Source of the DNA: CANHVK01 sp046304235
Lineage (GTDB): Bacteria > Bacteroidota > Bacteroidia > Flavobacteriales_D > Crocinitomicaceae
DNA: 64,000 bases
Assembly: GCA_046304235.1 (NCBI GenBank)
Contig: JBKCEW010000149.1
Location: forward strand, 6,603 to 70,602
Direction: 5' to 3'
Positions 6,284-14,746 of this stretch are shown piece by piece. The stretch's first letter is position 1, and each line of letters opens with the position of its first letter. Under the pieces are notes generated by a model. The model had not been told where the DNA came from. It worked only from the letters and a program-made list of their open reading frames with translations, and made no database searches. The position numbers and the translations under genes are program-made.

Positions 6284-9121
6284 CTACTTACAATACAAAC
6301 AATAACTAAAATACTCTTCTGTGTGTTCAAACGGGATTTCCGTATCGTAAATCTGTTCTAATAATTGTGCAAGTACGGTTGGGAATAATTCAATAATTCG
6401 AGCATTGGTTAAGTCTTTTGCATTCATCACAAACGGGCTTTCAGAAATGTTTACCAAAGAAACAATGGATGATTCAGCTACGATACGATGGTGTTTTTTA
6501 TAATACAAATAGGTGTAGGTCATCAACTGAAAAAAGTGTTTACACTCGATGGATAACTTAACTAATAATTCTTCGTCTGTTCCTTCCCATTTAGGCCGAC
6601 TAAAAGATTTACCAACATCTGATTTATCTACCTTACCTGTCTTATAGTCAATGATGCGAATTTCATCGTCTATCGAGTCCACACGATCCGCAAAACCTTT
6701 TAGTTTAACTGTTTTTTTAGTTCCAAATATTTCGATTTCTAACGTATCTTCTAATCTTTCTTCAAGTGCTTCAATAGCAATGGACTTGCCTGTTTTTTGA
6801 ATGAGTGATTTTTCATGTTTCAAGAATCGTTTTGTTAATTCTAAAGCCATTGTAAAACTTAAGTAATTTTTCCCTTTTAAGTAATTTTCGGGTTGACCAC
6901 CAAAGAAACGACTGAACGCTTCGCTCATTAAAAGTTCATACGATTTTTCCATGTGTTCAATATCAATGACACCGATTTTAGGAGGTAAGGAATTTTTTAA
7001 ATTTCCTTCTTGGTCTCGTTTACAATAGGGTGTGTACATGGTTTCTAGCACCTCATGAATAAATGTTCCCAATTGATTACTTTCGATGGTTTCGTCCACT
7101 TTTTCCGCTTCACCAAATTTTAATAGATACTTGTAATAAAAATCTAAAGGACAAGCGAAGAAAGTTTTGAGGGCTGAAGCAGAGATACCTTTTTCTAGAA
7201 AAGCATCTAGTTTATCAACTAATTCTTTCGTTTTTTGTATTGATTTTTTCTTTGTTTTTGATTGGTTATCAGGGAGTGTGTAGTCTTTTTTACGAAGAAT
7301 AAATTGCTTATTTGATTTCTGTAATTCAAGTTCTAATTGAAGTAAATACCTACTTGGTTCACTTGCTGAAAGTCCTTCTGTACTGGTTGAATAAGTGATG
7401 TACATATGTTCACAGTGGTGTAACAATCTGTAAAAATGATGTGCAAATAGTCCTTGTTTGTCTCGAGGTAAAGGTAATTCGAGGTGTCTTCGCAAATCCA
7501 TTGGAACCAATGTTTGAATGGGATTGGTAGGAGGCATTTTCCCTTCATTCATACCTGCAACAATGATATGCTTAAAATCTAATAAACGGGTTTCTAATAA
7601 ACCCATGATTTGTAACCCTTCCATCGGATTACCATAATAGGCAATCGTTTCTTGCATCCACGCTTGGTTCAATAAGGTACGGAAAGTTCTCAAACGCATT
7701 TCAGGAAATTGTTCATGTACGCATTGTTCAAATCCGATTAACGCATCATCTAGTCCTTTTAGAATTGCTTTTTCAAATGTGTTTTTCTCTCCTAGTTCAT
7801 GAAAAAGCAGAGAGTTCAACGAACGAATTAGTTTTAACGCGTTTTTCCAGTCGTTTTTCCATGGAGTAAATAAAGTATTAAAAATCAAATCAATTCTTTC
7901 AGAAACTTTTATTTTATAAGGGGATTGAAAAAGTTTATTGTATCGTTTTATTTTCTGTTCTTGATTTCTGGTTTCTGTCAATTCATCATCATTCATGATT
8001 GTATTAATAAATGGATGTTGCCAAAAACCAATCAAGTCTTTGTGATAAACAATGTGTCTTTCGTATTTATCAAATCCTTCTTGAATTCTAAATACTAAAT
8101 CAAGCCATGTTCGAATGGTACTATTTTTTAGTGGTAAACCTAAAGTGATATTTGCCTTACCTGCGTTTTTAGGTATATTATTTAAAAGAGGTACGATAAG
8201 GCTTTCATCTGCAAGGAGAAGTAAGGTTTGGTTAACTGTTTGTTCATCCATTTCTGAAAGAATACTTCCTGCAACTTTTGCTTGACCTGTGAATTGAGCA
8301 CAAGCGATGATATCTACTTCTTTTTTCTCTGTTAGTAGTCGGTTAGAAATAAAGGGAAGTTCTTTAACTCCAAGCTTTTCGGTTGTCCTTCTTAAAAAGA
8401 GGCCTGCCTCATGGATTTTATCGTGGTAATAATAAGTGTCAGCATCAATGAGTATATCGGCTTTACCCATTTGATGCAATTGTTTCATGATACTTTGTTC
8501 TGCTTTCGATAATGCATTGAAGCCTGCGAAAAGAAATCGTTTGTTTGGGTGAGAAGAGAAAATAACATCGATGTTTTCAGCAATTTTACGATATGCTTTG
8601 CCAGAGTTGGTAGCCCCTTGTTTTTCGAGTTTTTCCTGTAGACCTTTGTAATAAATGGGTAGTCGATCCCAAAAGGCAATGAATTCTTGCTGACGTTGCG
8701 ATAGTGTTTGTTCGCCAAAACTCCAGTTTTCTATTTCTTTAATATCTCGAAGATTTCGAAACATATAGTTTGGGTCTATCAAATAGCGCTCTAGTTCATC
8801 AAAGTCAGAAAGCACAATTTGACCCCAATTTAAGAATTCATCGAAGAGCAGGTGGTCATCTTGTTGCAGGTTTTCTTTGTGTACTTCATATAATTGCAAC
8901 AATAATCGGGTTTTATCTAAAATCGGCTCTTTCGTTAATTCTTTTATCCACTGATGTATCGTAGTGATTTTAGGTGAAAAAATAGGTTTTTGATATACAT
9001 CGAACAACGCACTTTGTAAATAATGTGTTGCACGTTCAGAAGGTAAAATAATTACCCATTCAGCTAGTTCAATCCCACTTTCAGCGATATGTTTGGCTAC
9101 TTTTTCTAAAAATCTATCCAT
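6284..9121 (-). CDS. AddB-like PD-(D/E)XK exonuclease
   Basis: A 945-residue protein with the layout of the AddB half of AddAB-type recombination nucleases: an inactivated helicase-like N-terminal two thirds (no Walker A motif in the first 60 residues) and a C-terminal RecB-type nuclease with FACPLDFYYKYLL, GTFIHEVLE and the catalytic GFADRVDS...IRIIDYKTG. One Cys before the nuclease and the terminal CLYC recall the AddB iron-sulfur cluster, but I cannot place all four cysteines. It would process DNA ends for recombination with an AddA/RecB-like partner not in this window. It starts at MDRFLEK behind its own -7 box. Confidence 0.85.
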   Translation of the reverse strand: MDRFLEKVAKHIAESGIELAEWVIILPSERATHYLQSALFDVYQKPIFSPKITTIHQWIKELTKEPILDKTRLLLQLYEVHKENLQQDDHLLFDEFLNWGQIVLSDFDELERYLIDPNYMFRNLRDIKEIENWSFGEQTLSQRQQEFIAFWDRLPIYYKGLQEKLEKQGATNSGKAYRKIAENIDVIFSSHPNKRFLFAGFNALSKAEQSIMKQLHQMGKADILIDADTYYYHDKIHEAGLFLRRTTEKLGVKELPFISNRLLTEKKEVDIIACAQFTGQAKVAGSILSEMDEQTVNQTLLLLADESLIVPLLNNIPKNAGKANITLGLPLKNSTIRTWLDLVFRIQEGFDKYERHIVYHKDLIGFWQHPFINTIMNDDELTETRNQEQKIKRYNKLFQSPYKIKVSERIDLIFNTLFTPWKNDWKNALKLIRSLNSLLFHELGEKNTFEKAILKGLDDALIGFEQCVHEQFPEMRLRTFRTLLNQAWMQETIAYYGNPMEGLQIMGLLETRLLDFKHIIVAGMNEGKMPPTNPIQTLVPMDLRRHLELPLPRDKQGLFAHHFYRLLHHCEHMYITYSTSTEGLSASEPSRYLLQLELELQKSNKQFILRKKDYTLPDNQSKTKKKSIQKTKELVDKLDAFLEKGISASALKTFFACPLDFYYKYLLKFGEAEKVDETIESNQLGTFIHEVLETMYTPYCKRDQEGNLKNSLPPKIGVIDIEHMEKSYELLMSEAFSRFFGGQPENYLKGKNYLSFTMALELTKRFLKHEKSLIQKTGKSIAIEALEERLEDTLEIEIFGTKKTVKLKGFADRVDSIDDEIRIIDYKTGKVDKSDVGKSFSRPKWEGTDEELLVKLSIECKHFFQLMTYTYLYYKKHHRIVAESSIVSLVNISESPFVMNAKDLTNARIIELFPTVLAQLLEQIYDTEIPFEHTEEYFSYCLYCK

Positions 9122-9139
9122 AAGTTGATGTATTCATTT

Positions 9140-9147
9140 CAAAGTTA
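9140..9147 (-). promoter_or_regulatory. -7 promoter box for the AddB-like gene
   Basis: The minus strand reads TAACTTTG, matching TAnnTTTG, 18 bases before the start codon. No well-spaced -33 element was identified. Confidence 0.45.
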
Positions 9148-9217
9148 TGTAAAATCAATAGGTCTCAATTCTACTCTAATTATTATTTTTGGCTTTTTGT
9201 GAATTTAATTATACTAC

Positions 9218-10120
9218 GTGAAATATTTAAAACCTAACACTTTACTCATTATTTTATCACTTTTCACGCGTACTATTTTTTGTCAAGTAATAGATAATCA
9301 ATTGGGTAAAGGTTTTGAGCAGTTTCCCGTTTTTAATGTTAAATACATCAAACAAAAAAGAATTAAAGAAATTAAGGCAACTTTTTTTACTAAAAAAACA
9401 GGAGATATTATGCGTGAATCTCCCAAACATACGGTAGTAGAATTTGATTTATTGGGGCGTTTGGTTTTGAATAAAGAAGTTTCTAAATCAGGTGCATATA
9501 CAGATGTAAATCATGTAGAGTATGTTTATAATGTGAAGGGATTAGTTTCCAAAGAGCGTAAGAAAATAGGTAGCAATTGGAAAGTAACCGATTATTTCTA
9601 TGATACAACTGGTCAAGTAATTAAAGAAGAATATCATTTGGAAACGGTCCTTTTTTCAGACGATGGCTATTCGATAGAAGATACGTTATTAGATTATGAA
9701 ACTTCGCGTTACAAGCAATATCCAAATCAAAAAAAGCGTATAGTTTACAATAGTTATGGTAGTCCATATTTAGATATTATTTACTATTACAACAATGCGA
9801 ATCAAATCATTGAAATTGGAAAAAAGTTGAAAATGACTTCCGAAATCAATGAAACAAAATTATTCTACAATAATAAGAATCAAATTGATAGCTTAGTTTT
9901 TTTCTCAAGTTTAACCCCAGATGAAACAGAATCGGTTTATTTCACTTACGATAAGCAGGGAAATATACTCGATAAAAAACTATACGTAAATAACAAGCTG
10001 ATTTACCGTATTGAGTTTGTTTACAATGAAAAAACAGGAATGTTATCCTCCATTTTGAAACAAGAAATATCCACTAATTTTTTGTCCATTATTCGATTTG
10101 AGACCAAGTATTTTGATTAG
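9218..10120 (+). CDS. Exported protein with YD-repeat-like segments
   Basis: A 300-residue protein with a GTG start and an N-terminal signal peptide (MKYLKPNTLLIILSLFTRTI then FCQ). The mature part repeats a Y-x-Y-N/D-x-x-G pattern (VEYVYNVKGL, DYFYDTTGQ, IYYYNNANQ, KLFYNNKNQ, VYFTYDKQGN, EFVYNEKTG), similar to the beta-hairpin YD repeats of RHS proteins and many Bacteroidota surface proteins. No enzyme motif, no Por sorting tail. Probably periplasmic or outer-membrane associated; function unknown. It stands alone between the divergent nuclease gene and a small unknown gene. Confidence 0.75.
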   Translation: MKYLKPNTLLIILSLFTRTIFCQVIDNQLGKGFEQFPVFNVKYIKQKRIKEIKATFFTKKTGDIMRESPKHTVVEFDLLGRLVLNKEVSKSGAYTDVNHVEYVYNVKGLVSKERKKIGSNWKVTDYFYDTTGQVIKEEYHLETVLFSDDGYSIEDTLLDYETSRYKQYPNQKKRIVYNSYGSPYLDIIYYYNNANQIIEIGKKLKMTSEINETKLFYNNKNQIDSLVFFSSLTPDETESVYFTYDKQGNILDKKLYVNNKLIYRIEFVYNEKTGMLSSILKQEISTNFLSIIRFETKYFD

Positions 10121-10227
10121 TTTGAACTGCTTTTTTCTTTATCAGAGAATGTATGAAATAGATAAGAATAAGTTATTCTAATTATTTCAAAAAGTTCCTT
10201 ATTTTCATTTAATTTAATATTCCCAAG

Positions 10228-10563
10228 ATGTCAACTAACTCTGTTCATAAAACCATACTGGAGGAATTTGTCGCTGCAAATATTACCTTCGATCCAGATC
10301 GTTTTTTACCTTATTTGAACACAGAATATGTAGTGGTATCAGCATCATGGAAAAAAGAAGATTTTTATGATTTTTTCAGCAAGATGTTGTGTTGTGCCCA
10401 AGAACGTGTTGTCGGTGATATGTATCCAAAAATTATTAAATCAAATCTAGATGATTTTACATACGAATATAATTTTTATGACCAAACACATCTTTATTCT
10501 TTGATTACTTTTGAATTAAAATTTCAAGATGATAAAATTTATTTTGAGATTTATCCTTTTTGA
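10228..10563 (+). CDS. Hypothetical protein, 111 aa
   Basis: A small soluble protein rich in aromatic residues. It begins MSTNSVHKTILEEFVAANI, contains FDPDRFLPYLNTEYVVVS and a Cys pair in KMLCCAQER, and ends in alternating strands (YSLITFELKFQDDKIYFEIY). The order helix, strand, helix and curved sheet is reminiscent of the NTF2 fold, but no family signature is clear. It is followed after 22 bases by the HAD gene and may be co-transcribed with it. Confidence 0.6.
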   Translation: MSTNSVHKTILEEFVAANITFDPDRFLPYLNTEYVVVSASWKKEDFYDFFSKMLCCAQERVVGDMYPKIIKSNLDDFTYEYNFYDQTHLYSLITFELKFQDDKIYFEIYPF

Positions 10564-10585
10564 TTTTACTTAAAGCTTCATTTTA

Positions 10586-10984
10586 ATGAAAATCTACCTT
10601 GATTTTGACGGTACTGTCGTAGAACATTTTTATCCTTTAATTGGAGCTTATAATCCAGGTGCTATTGAAGTATTGTATTTATTACAAGCAAAGGGGTACG
10701 AGCTTATTTTAAATACGTATCGTTCTGAAATTAAGGATAACTCGCTCGATGAAGCCTTACATTATATCAATCAACTCCCCTTATTTAAAAAGATTACTCA
10801 TACTACGACTTATAAAATAAACCCAATGCAATGGGATATACGTCAAGCCATCGAATCTAACCAATTATTTATTGATGATATTGCTCCAGATATGCCATTG
10901 ATAAATGCACCAAAAAGTGGTGGTAAAATGGTGGATTGGAAAATGGTGTATCGTGATTTGGCACAAGCACGAATTTTAGATTAG
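10586..10984 (+). CDS. Small HAD-superfamily hydrolase
   Basis: 132 residues beginning MKIYLDFDGTVVEHFYPLIG: DFDGT at residues 5-9 supplies the nucleophile and general-acid aspartates of HAD phosphatases. LILNTYRSE near residue 43 is motif II, KINPMQWD supplies a likely motif III Lys, and FIDDIAPDMPLINA near 95 is motif IV. There is no large cap domain, so the substrate may be a macromolecule or bulky phosphate. The substrate is unknown. Cytosolic. Confidence 0.82.
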   Translation: MKIYLDFDGTVVEHFYPLIGAYNPGAIEVLYLLQAKGYELILNTYRSEIKDNSLDEALHYINQLPLFKKITHTTTYKINPMQWDIRQAIESNQLFIDDIAPDMPLINAPKSGGKMVDWKMVYRDLAQARILD

Positions 10985-11128
10985 TATTATCGCAATGCGC
11001 ATTACCGTAATGTGGATTACTATAAAATTTTTAATTTAGATTAATTACTTTTATCTGTCTGTAAATAAATGTCTTTTACTGTAAGAGTCATTAAAATTTG
11101 CAGTTGGCTGAGGTTCTCCAAGCCAAGG

Positions 11129-11371
11129 TTATTTCTTCATAAACACCATGCGAAATACCCCCATGATTTTTTTACGAAATAAAAACAATAACAGAAAGTA
11201 AGGGATCAACATTAAATAGATAATTCCAGAATTGATATTGCTACCAAAGGAAGCTTCATCTAATTCAGATGCTTGTTCTGCAACTAGTTTACACTGTGAG
11301 CAACCCTGTGCATATACTTGTTGAAAGAAACTTAAAAAAACGACAGTTAGTACTAAAAATAGCTTTTTCAT
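11129..11371 (-). CDS. Small inner-membrane protein with exported CxxC motif
   Basis: 80 residues: a signal peptide (MKKLFLVLTVVFLSFFQQ, cleavage near VYAQ), a short exported segment with GCSQCK, then a membrane span (SGIIYLMLIPYFLLLFLF) and a basic tail. A mature protein with one membrane anchor and a periplasmic Cys pair is predicted. The CxxC could be redox-active or bind a metal; no family name is known to me. A TAnnTTTG box ends only two bases before the ATG, so the mRNA is probably leaderless. It is divergent from the TerC gene. Confidence 0.65.
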   Translation of the reverse strand: MKKLFLVLTVVFLSFFQQVYAQGCSQCKLVAEQASELDEASFGSNINSGIIYLMLIPYFLLLFLFRKKIMGVFRMVFMKK

Positions 11372-11373
11372 GA

Positions 11374-11381
11374 CAAATATA
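11374..11381 (-). promoter_or_regulatory. -7 box abutting the start of the 80-aa gene
   Basis: The minus strand reads TATATTTG, then TC, then the ATG. With the box centred at -7, transcription would begin at the A of the start codon. Perfect consensus; no well-spaced -33 found. Confidence 0.55.
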
Positions 11382-11426
11382 TTTATGTATGCAAGTTACG
11401 AAATTATTTTATTCAAAAATCAAGGT

Positions 11427-11434
11427 TATCTTTG
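11427..11434 (+). promoter_or_regulatory. -7 promoter box for the TerC gene
   Basis: TATCTTTG matches TAnnTTTG and ends 19 bases before the ATG at 11454. It is back to back with the promoter of the divergent 80-aa gene. Confidence 0.55.
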
Positions 11435-11453
11435 TTTATTATTTGTATAAACT

Positions 11454-12215
11454 ATGAACGAGTTAATTCAAGATATCTTAAATCATCCCGGAGCTTCGTT
11501 AGCGATTATTGGAAACCTGATTATTATTGAAAGTTTATTATCTGTAGATAATGCTGCGGTACTCGCTACAATGGTGATGGATTTACCAGAAAAAGAACGC
11601 GAAAAAGCGTTGAAATATGGTATTTGGGGAGCGTATGTTTTCCGTGGTTTGGCTATGCTTTTTGCCTCTATTTTAATTAAAATTTGGTGGCTTAAACCAG
11701 TAGGAGGAATTTATTTGTTGTATTTAGTTTACAGTTATTGGAAAGGAAAGCAAACTGTAAAAAAAGACGATGATGTTATTGATAAGAAAAGCAATTGGTT
11801 ATACCGAGTTACTGTAGGTTCGTTGGGAAATTTCTGGGCAACGGTATGTTTGGTTGAGTTGATGGATATGGCCTTTTCGATAGACAATGTTTTTGCAGCT
11901 GTGGCATTCACACCGAATATTATTTTGGTTTGTGCAGGAGTATTTATCGGAATTTTAGCGATGCGTTTTATTGCAAACTACTTTGTTAAAATGATGGCTA
12001 AGTATACCTTTTTAGAAACTGCTGCGTTTATTGTAATTGCTGTTTTAGGTATAAAACTTACGCTTTCTTTGGTTGAACATTTTCAACCTGAAAGTGGATT
12101 TGCTAAATTCATGAAAAGTGAAACGGCAGATGTGATTATGTCTGTGATTACTGTTTCTATTTTCTTTATTCCGATATTGACTTCAAGGTTTTTTAATTTT
12201 CCGAAGAAGCATTGA
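11454..12215 (+). CDS. TerC/Alx-family membrane transporter
   Basis: 253 residues with about seven membrane spans. The family's paired acidic motifs are present: SLLSVDNAAVLATMV near residue 26 and ELMDMAFSIDNVFAAVAF near 135, each placing Asp/Asn inside the membrane. TerC-family proteins act as metal exporters, several exporting manganese, and are otherwise linked to tellurite resistance. No ter operon partner is nearby, so general metal efflux fits better than tellurite resistance. The short leader leaves little room for a manganese riboswitch. Confidence 0.85.
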   Translation: MNELIQDILNHPGASLAIIGNLIIIESLLSVDNAAVLATMVMDLPEKEREKALKYGIWGAYVFRGLAMLFASILIKIWWLKPVGGIYLLYLVYSYWKGKQTVKKDDDVIDKKSNWLYRVTVGSLGNFWATVCLVELMDMAFSIDNVFAAVAFTPNIILVCAGVFIGILAMRFIANYFVKMMAKYTFLETAAFIVIAVLGIKLTLSLVEHFQPESGFAKFMKSETADVIMSVITVSIFFIPILTSRFFNFPKKH

Positions 12216-12218
12216 CTT

Positions 12219-12238
12219 TTCGACAAGCTCAAAGTGAC
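12219..12238 (+). repeat. Dispersed repeat TTCGACAAGCTCAAAGTGAC
   Basis: 19 of 20 bases match the intergenic sequence at 35041-35060, and a more diverged inverted copy is at 3383-3399. It begins three bases after the TerC stop codon. Probably a dispersed extragenic repeat. Confidence 0.55.
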
Positions 12239-12294
12239 ATGCTTCTTATGGAATTTATTTTATGAAGTTAAAAAGCTCAAAGTGACATGCTTCT
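12225..12294 (+). repeat. 22-bp direct repeat, two perfect copies
   Basis: The 22 bases at 12225-12246 (beginning AAGCTCAAAGTGACATGC) recur exactly at 12273-12294, a 48-base period. The first copy overlaps the dispersed TTCGACAAGCTCA repeat. This is the intergenic stretch between the TerC stop and the insertion sequence. Confidence 0.8.
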
Positions 12295-12325
12295 GATATA
12301 AAAATCAATGCTTTTCGGTTTCCCT

Positions 12326-12333
12326 CCTTGAGG
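12326..12333 (+). repeat. Left 8-bp target-site duplication of the insertion sequence
   Basis: CCTTGAGG directly before the left inverted repeat is repeated at 13293-13300 directly after the right one. Eight bases is the duplication length expected for the IS1595 family. Confidence 0.85.
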
Positions 12334-13292
12334 GGTAATTTCCTAGAAAATCGCACAGAACGTAAATAGACTACGTTTCGTGGGTATGACCTTTGTAAAA
12401 AAGATTAAAAATGCATCTATTACAAGTCACCCAAAATTTCAAAACAGAAAAAGAATGCCATGAATATTTAATAAATATTAGATGGAAAGGTAAAATACAA
12501 TGTGTTTATTGTGAGAGTGATAAAGTATATAAGCGCTCATACGGTAATGGTTTAAAATGTAGAAGTTGTAACAAATCTTTTACAGTAACAACCGGAACAA
12601 TATTCCATTCAACTAAACTCCCATTATTAACTTGGTTTATGGCAATAACTCAGATATTGTCTGCAAAAAAAGGAATATCTAGTTTACAATTAGCTAGAGT
12701 TTTGAAAATCAATAAAAACACAGCATGGTATATGCAATCAAGATTGCGTAAAGTAATGAAAACTGATATAATAATGCAAGGTATTGTAGAGGTAGATGAA
12801 ACCTATATTGGTGGAAATTTAGGTAATATGCATAAAAAGCAAAAGGAGAAAAGAAATCCATACAAATCGGGAATGACACATAAAGTTCCAATATTAGGAA
12901 TGATAACGAGAGATACAGGAAAAGTACATTTAGAAGTCCTACCTCATGCTAATGGAGAAAATATTAAACCAATATTATTCAGTAAAATAGATAGTAAAAG
13001 TAGTGTGATAACAGATGGTTTTGGCGGATATAGTGGAATCGGAAAATATTTTGAAGAACACATTAAAATGAATCACGAAAAGAAAATATGGAACATTGAA
13101 AATTTTAGTTTAAGTAAAATTGAAGGCTTTTTTACTTTAATCAAAAGAGCTGTTTTTGGACAATATCATAAAATAAGTAAAAAGCACATCCAAAGCTATA
13201 TGGATGAAATAGCTTTCAAGCAAAACTATTCAAATGAAAACGCTTGGGATGCCTTAATTAATAGGGCTTGTGCTTTTTAATAGGAAATTACC
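12334..13292 (+). mobile_element. Complete IS1595-family insertion sequence, 959 bp
   Basis: The ends are inverted repeats: the left starts GGTAATTTCCTAG and the right, read inward, GGTAATTTCCTAT, with 20 of 24 positions matching. CCTTGAGG flanks both ends as an 8-bp target duplication. The element carries one intact transposase. Deleting it plus one duplication rebuilds a 30-bp sequence identical to 6196-6225, which proves insertion into an existing dispersed repeat. The clean duplication and intact gene suggest a fairly recent insertion. Confidence 0.92.
12411..13280 (+). CDS. IS1595-family (ISXO2-like) transposase
   Basis: 289 residues. An N-terminal zinc ribbon has CVYC at 31-34 and CRSC at 50-53, followed by a helix-turn-helix region (LSAKKGISSLQLARVLKINK) and the DDE domain: VEVDETYIGG (D129), ITDGFGGY (D202) and SKIEGFFTLIKRAVFGQYH (E238), then the family tail HIQSYMDEIAFKQNY. 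All three acidic residues and the zinc cysteines are intact, so it should be active. It ends 12 bases before the right end of the element. Confidence 0.95.
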   Translation: MHLLQVTQNFKTEKECHEYLINIRWKGKIQCVYCESDKVYKRSYGNGLKCRSCNKSFTVTTGTIFHSTKLPLLTWFMAITQILSAKKGISSLQLARVLKINKNTAWYMQSRLRKVMKTDIIMQGIVEVDETYIGGNLGNMHKKQKEKRNPYKSGMTHKVPILGMITRDTGKVHLEVLPHANGENIKPILFSKIDSKSSVITDGFGGYSGIGKYFEEHIKMNHEKKIWNIENFSLSKIEGFFTLIKRAVFGQYHKISKKHIQSYMDEIAFKQNYSNENAWDALINRACAF

Positions 13293-13359
13293 CCTTGAGG
13301 AGGGGCAGGGGAGGTGACAAGATAAAATAATTATCACCTCCCTCGATCCCTCCTCAAGG
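13293..13359. repeat. Dispersed GC-rich REP-like repeat, copy 2 (split by the IS)
   Basis: Arms at 13293-13317 and 13334-13359 pair over 12 outer and 9 inner bases (CCTTGAGGAGGG and GGGAGGTGA) around a small internal loop and a 16-base AT-rich loop. The first eight bases double as the right target duplication of the IS. The beginning of the original repeat lies left of the IS at 12322. As with copy 1, it lies between convergent genes. Confidence 0.75.
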
Positions 13360-13413
13360 ATGGAAGTGTAATCCTCTATTAATTAAGTATTAAACATTCA
13401 TCATTAACCATTA

Positions 13414-13863
13414 TTACACAAGTCCAAACTGCGTAAAATGGTGTGTAACGTGTTTTGAATGTAGACGTGTCCATTGAGCGTGATTCAGAGGACCATAATA
13501 TGGGTGAATGTGCGTTAATTCTGGATTCGATTCGTATAGTTCTTCAAATTGCAAGTAGATATCAACGTATTCGTCTACTGCTAATTCCAATTCCTCGTGT
13601 CTCAAAGGGGTGTCTGGTAAAGCAAATGGAACTTGAATGTCTTTTGCCATTGGTTTATCAGAATCTAAAAAGCGTAACATTCCTGGGATTTTATCTTCAG
13701 GAATCACTAAAGATTGAGGGTTTCCACCGCAAGCAATTAAAAGCGTATCTGTAAGGTGTTCGACCATGCGTTGTGCAGTCATGCTACCCCAAAGAGGTTT
13801 TGTTTCTGCTGTTAATTTGTCAAAATAAGGTAAAAGTGTTTCTAATTCGGTGTGCAAAAACAT
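13414..13863 (-). CDS. DUF1569 (DinB-superfamily) protein
   Basis: 149 residues with the pattern of the DinB/DUF1569 four-helix metal-binding fold: GSMTAQRMVEHLTDTLLIA near the N-terminus supplies one His, and LNHAQWTRLHSKHVTHHFTQF at the C-terminus supplies the H-x3-H pair. These proteins bind a divalent metal; some DinB relatives are thiol transferases, but DUF1569 members have no settled role. Cytosolic. It lies four bases after the lipid-kinase gene on the same strand, so it probably ends that operon. Confidence 0.8.
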   Translation of the reverse strand: MFLHTELETLLPYFDKLTAETKPLWGSMTAQRMVEHLTDTLLIACGGNPQSLVIPEDKIPGMLRFLDSDKPMAKDIQVPFALPDTPLRHEELELAVDEYVDIYLQFEELYESNPELTHIHPYYGPLNHAQWTRLHSKHVTHHFTQFGLV

Positions 13864-13867
13864 AGGT

Positions 13868-14746
13868 TTATTTTTTGCCTACTAAGATATTAAGACTTTT
13901 TGGTACTACCTGAATATTTAGTTCTTTTCTTACTTGAAACGGTTCACCATCGTAATGTGCCATTTGTTGGTCGATGATGATTCGCGCTTTTTCAACCGGT
14001 ATGATTTCGGTAAATTTCGATTTATGACTTGTTTTTTTGAAGAAATGATAAGCCACAGAAGGCGCTTTCCAAAATGCGAAAGGTTTTAACAAACACAATT
14101 CGATTTTACCATCCGTAACGCTTGATTGAGGAGAGATGCAAAATCCGTTTCCAAATTCAGATGCATTTGCAACGGTGCAAAGAACAACAGGTATATCTCG
14201 TTTGATATTAGGTAATTCGATGCTAATTTGAATCGGTTTGAATGAATAAAATTCTTTAGTAATTAATTTTACATAGTTCCAAAAACCTCTCTTTGCTAAT
14301 TTATTGAATTTATCAGCAATCAATGCATCAAAACCATAGCCACCAACACCTAAAAACGGTTTGTCATTAACCAAAACAGTATCCATAACAATAGAATGCA
14401 TTTGGTTAATGGATTGAATTGCTTGAGGAAGTTTTAACGGAATATGTAAATGACGAGCAAGTCCATTTCCAGAACCAGCAGGTAAAATTGCTAATGCTGT
14501 TTTCGTTCCGATCAAAGCGGTTCCAACTTCGTGAACTGAACCATCTCCACCAACAGCACAAACGATATCAATTCCTTTTTTGGAAGCTTCAAAAGCGATT
14601 TCCTTGGCGTGTTTGGCGTATTTGGTATAGTGAATTTCGTAATCAAATAGGCTATGATCCAAATACGTATCAATTAAAGCAGGCAAGTTTTTTTTCTTGC
14701 TTGTTCCAGAGATTGGATTAATGATGAAGTAAATGCTCTTTTTCAT
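13868..14746 (-). CDS. Diacylglycerol/lipid kinase (DagK/YegS/LCB5 family)
   Basis: 292 residues. The catalytic motif CAVGGDGSVHEVGTALIG near 62 and the second motif AILPAGSGNGLARHL near 90 define the diacylglycerol kinase catalytic domain. A C-terminal beta domain follows, with DGKIELCLLKPF and HYDGEPF. It phosphorylates a membrane lipid (diacylglycerol, phosphatidylglycerol or a sphingolipid base) at the cytosolic face. The start overlaps the preceding LTA-synthase-like gene by 29 bases, a sign of translational coupling: a glycerophosphate transferase that releases diacylglycerol beside a kinase that could recycle it. Confidence 0.88.
   Translation of the reverse strand: MKKSIYFIINPISGTSKKKNLPALIDTYLDHSLFDYEIHYTKYAKHAKEIAFEASKKGIDIVCAVGGDGSVHEVGTALIGTKTALAILPAGSGNGLARHLHIPLKLPQAIQSINQMHSIVMDTVLVNDKPFLGVGGYGFDALIADKFNKLAKRGFWNYVKLITKEFYSFKPIQISIELPNIKRDIPVVLCTVANASEFGNGFCISPQSSVTDGKIELCLLKPFAFWKAPSVAYHFFKKTSHKSKFTEIIPVEKARIIIDQQMAHYDGEPFQVRKELNIQVVPKSLNILVGKK

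Noticed and set aside
10985..11128. Small RNA suggested by the palindrome CATTACCGTAATG and a TTGGCT/AGCCAA hairpin
   Set aside because: The stems are short, there is no promoter box and no T run, so nothing supports a transcript.
11382..11453. Possible manganese (yybP-ykoY) riboswitch before the TerC gene
   Set aside because: The promoter box ends 19 bases before the ATG, leaving no room for the aptamer.
11454..12215. Tellurite resistance operon
   Set aside because: Only the TerC-type membrane gene is present; no terZABDE genes flank it.
13293..13359. CRISPR-like or attachment-site repeat
   Set aside because: Only two or three dispersed copies exist, there are no regular spacers and no integrase; it is explained as a REP-like element and IS target.
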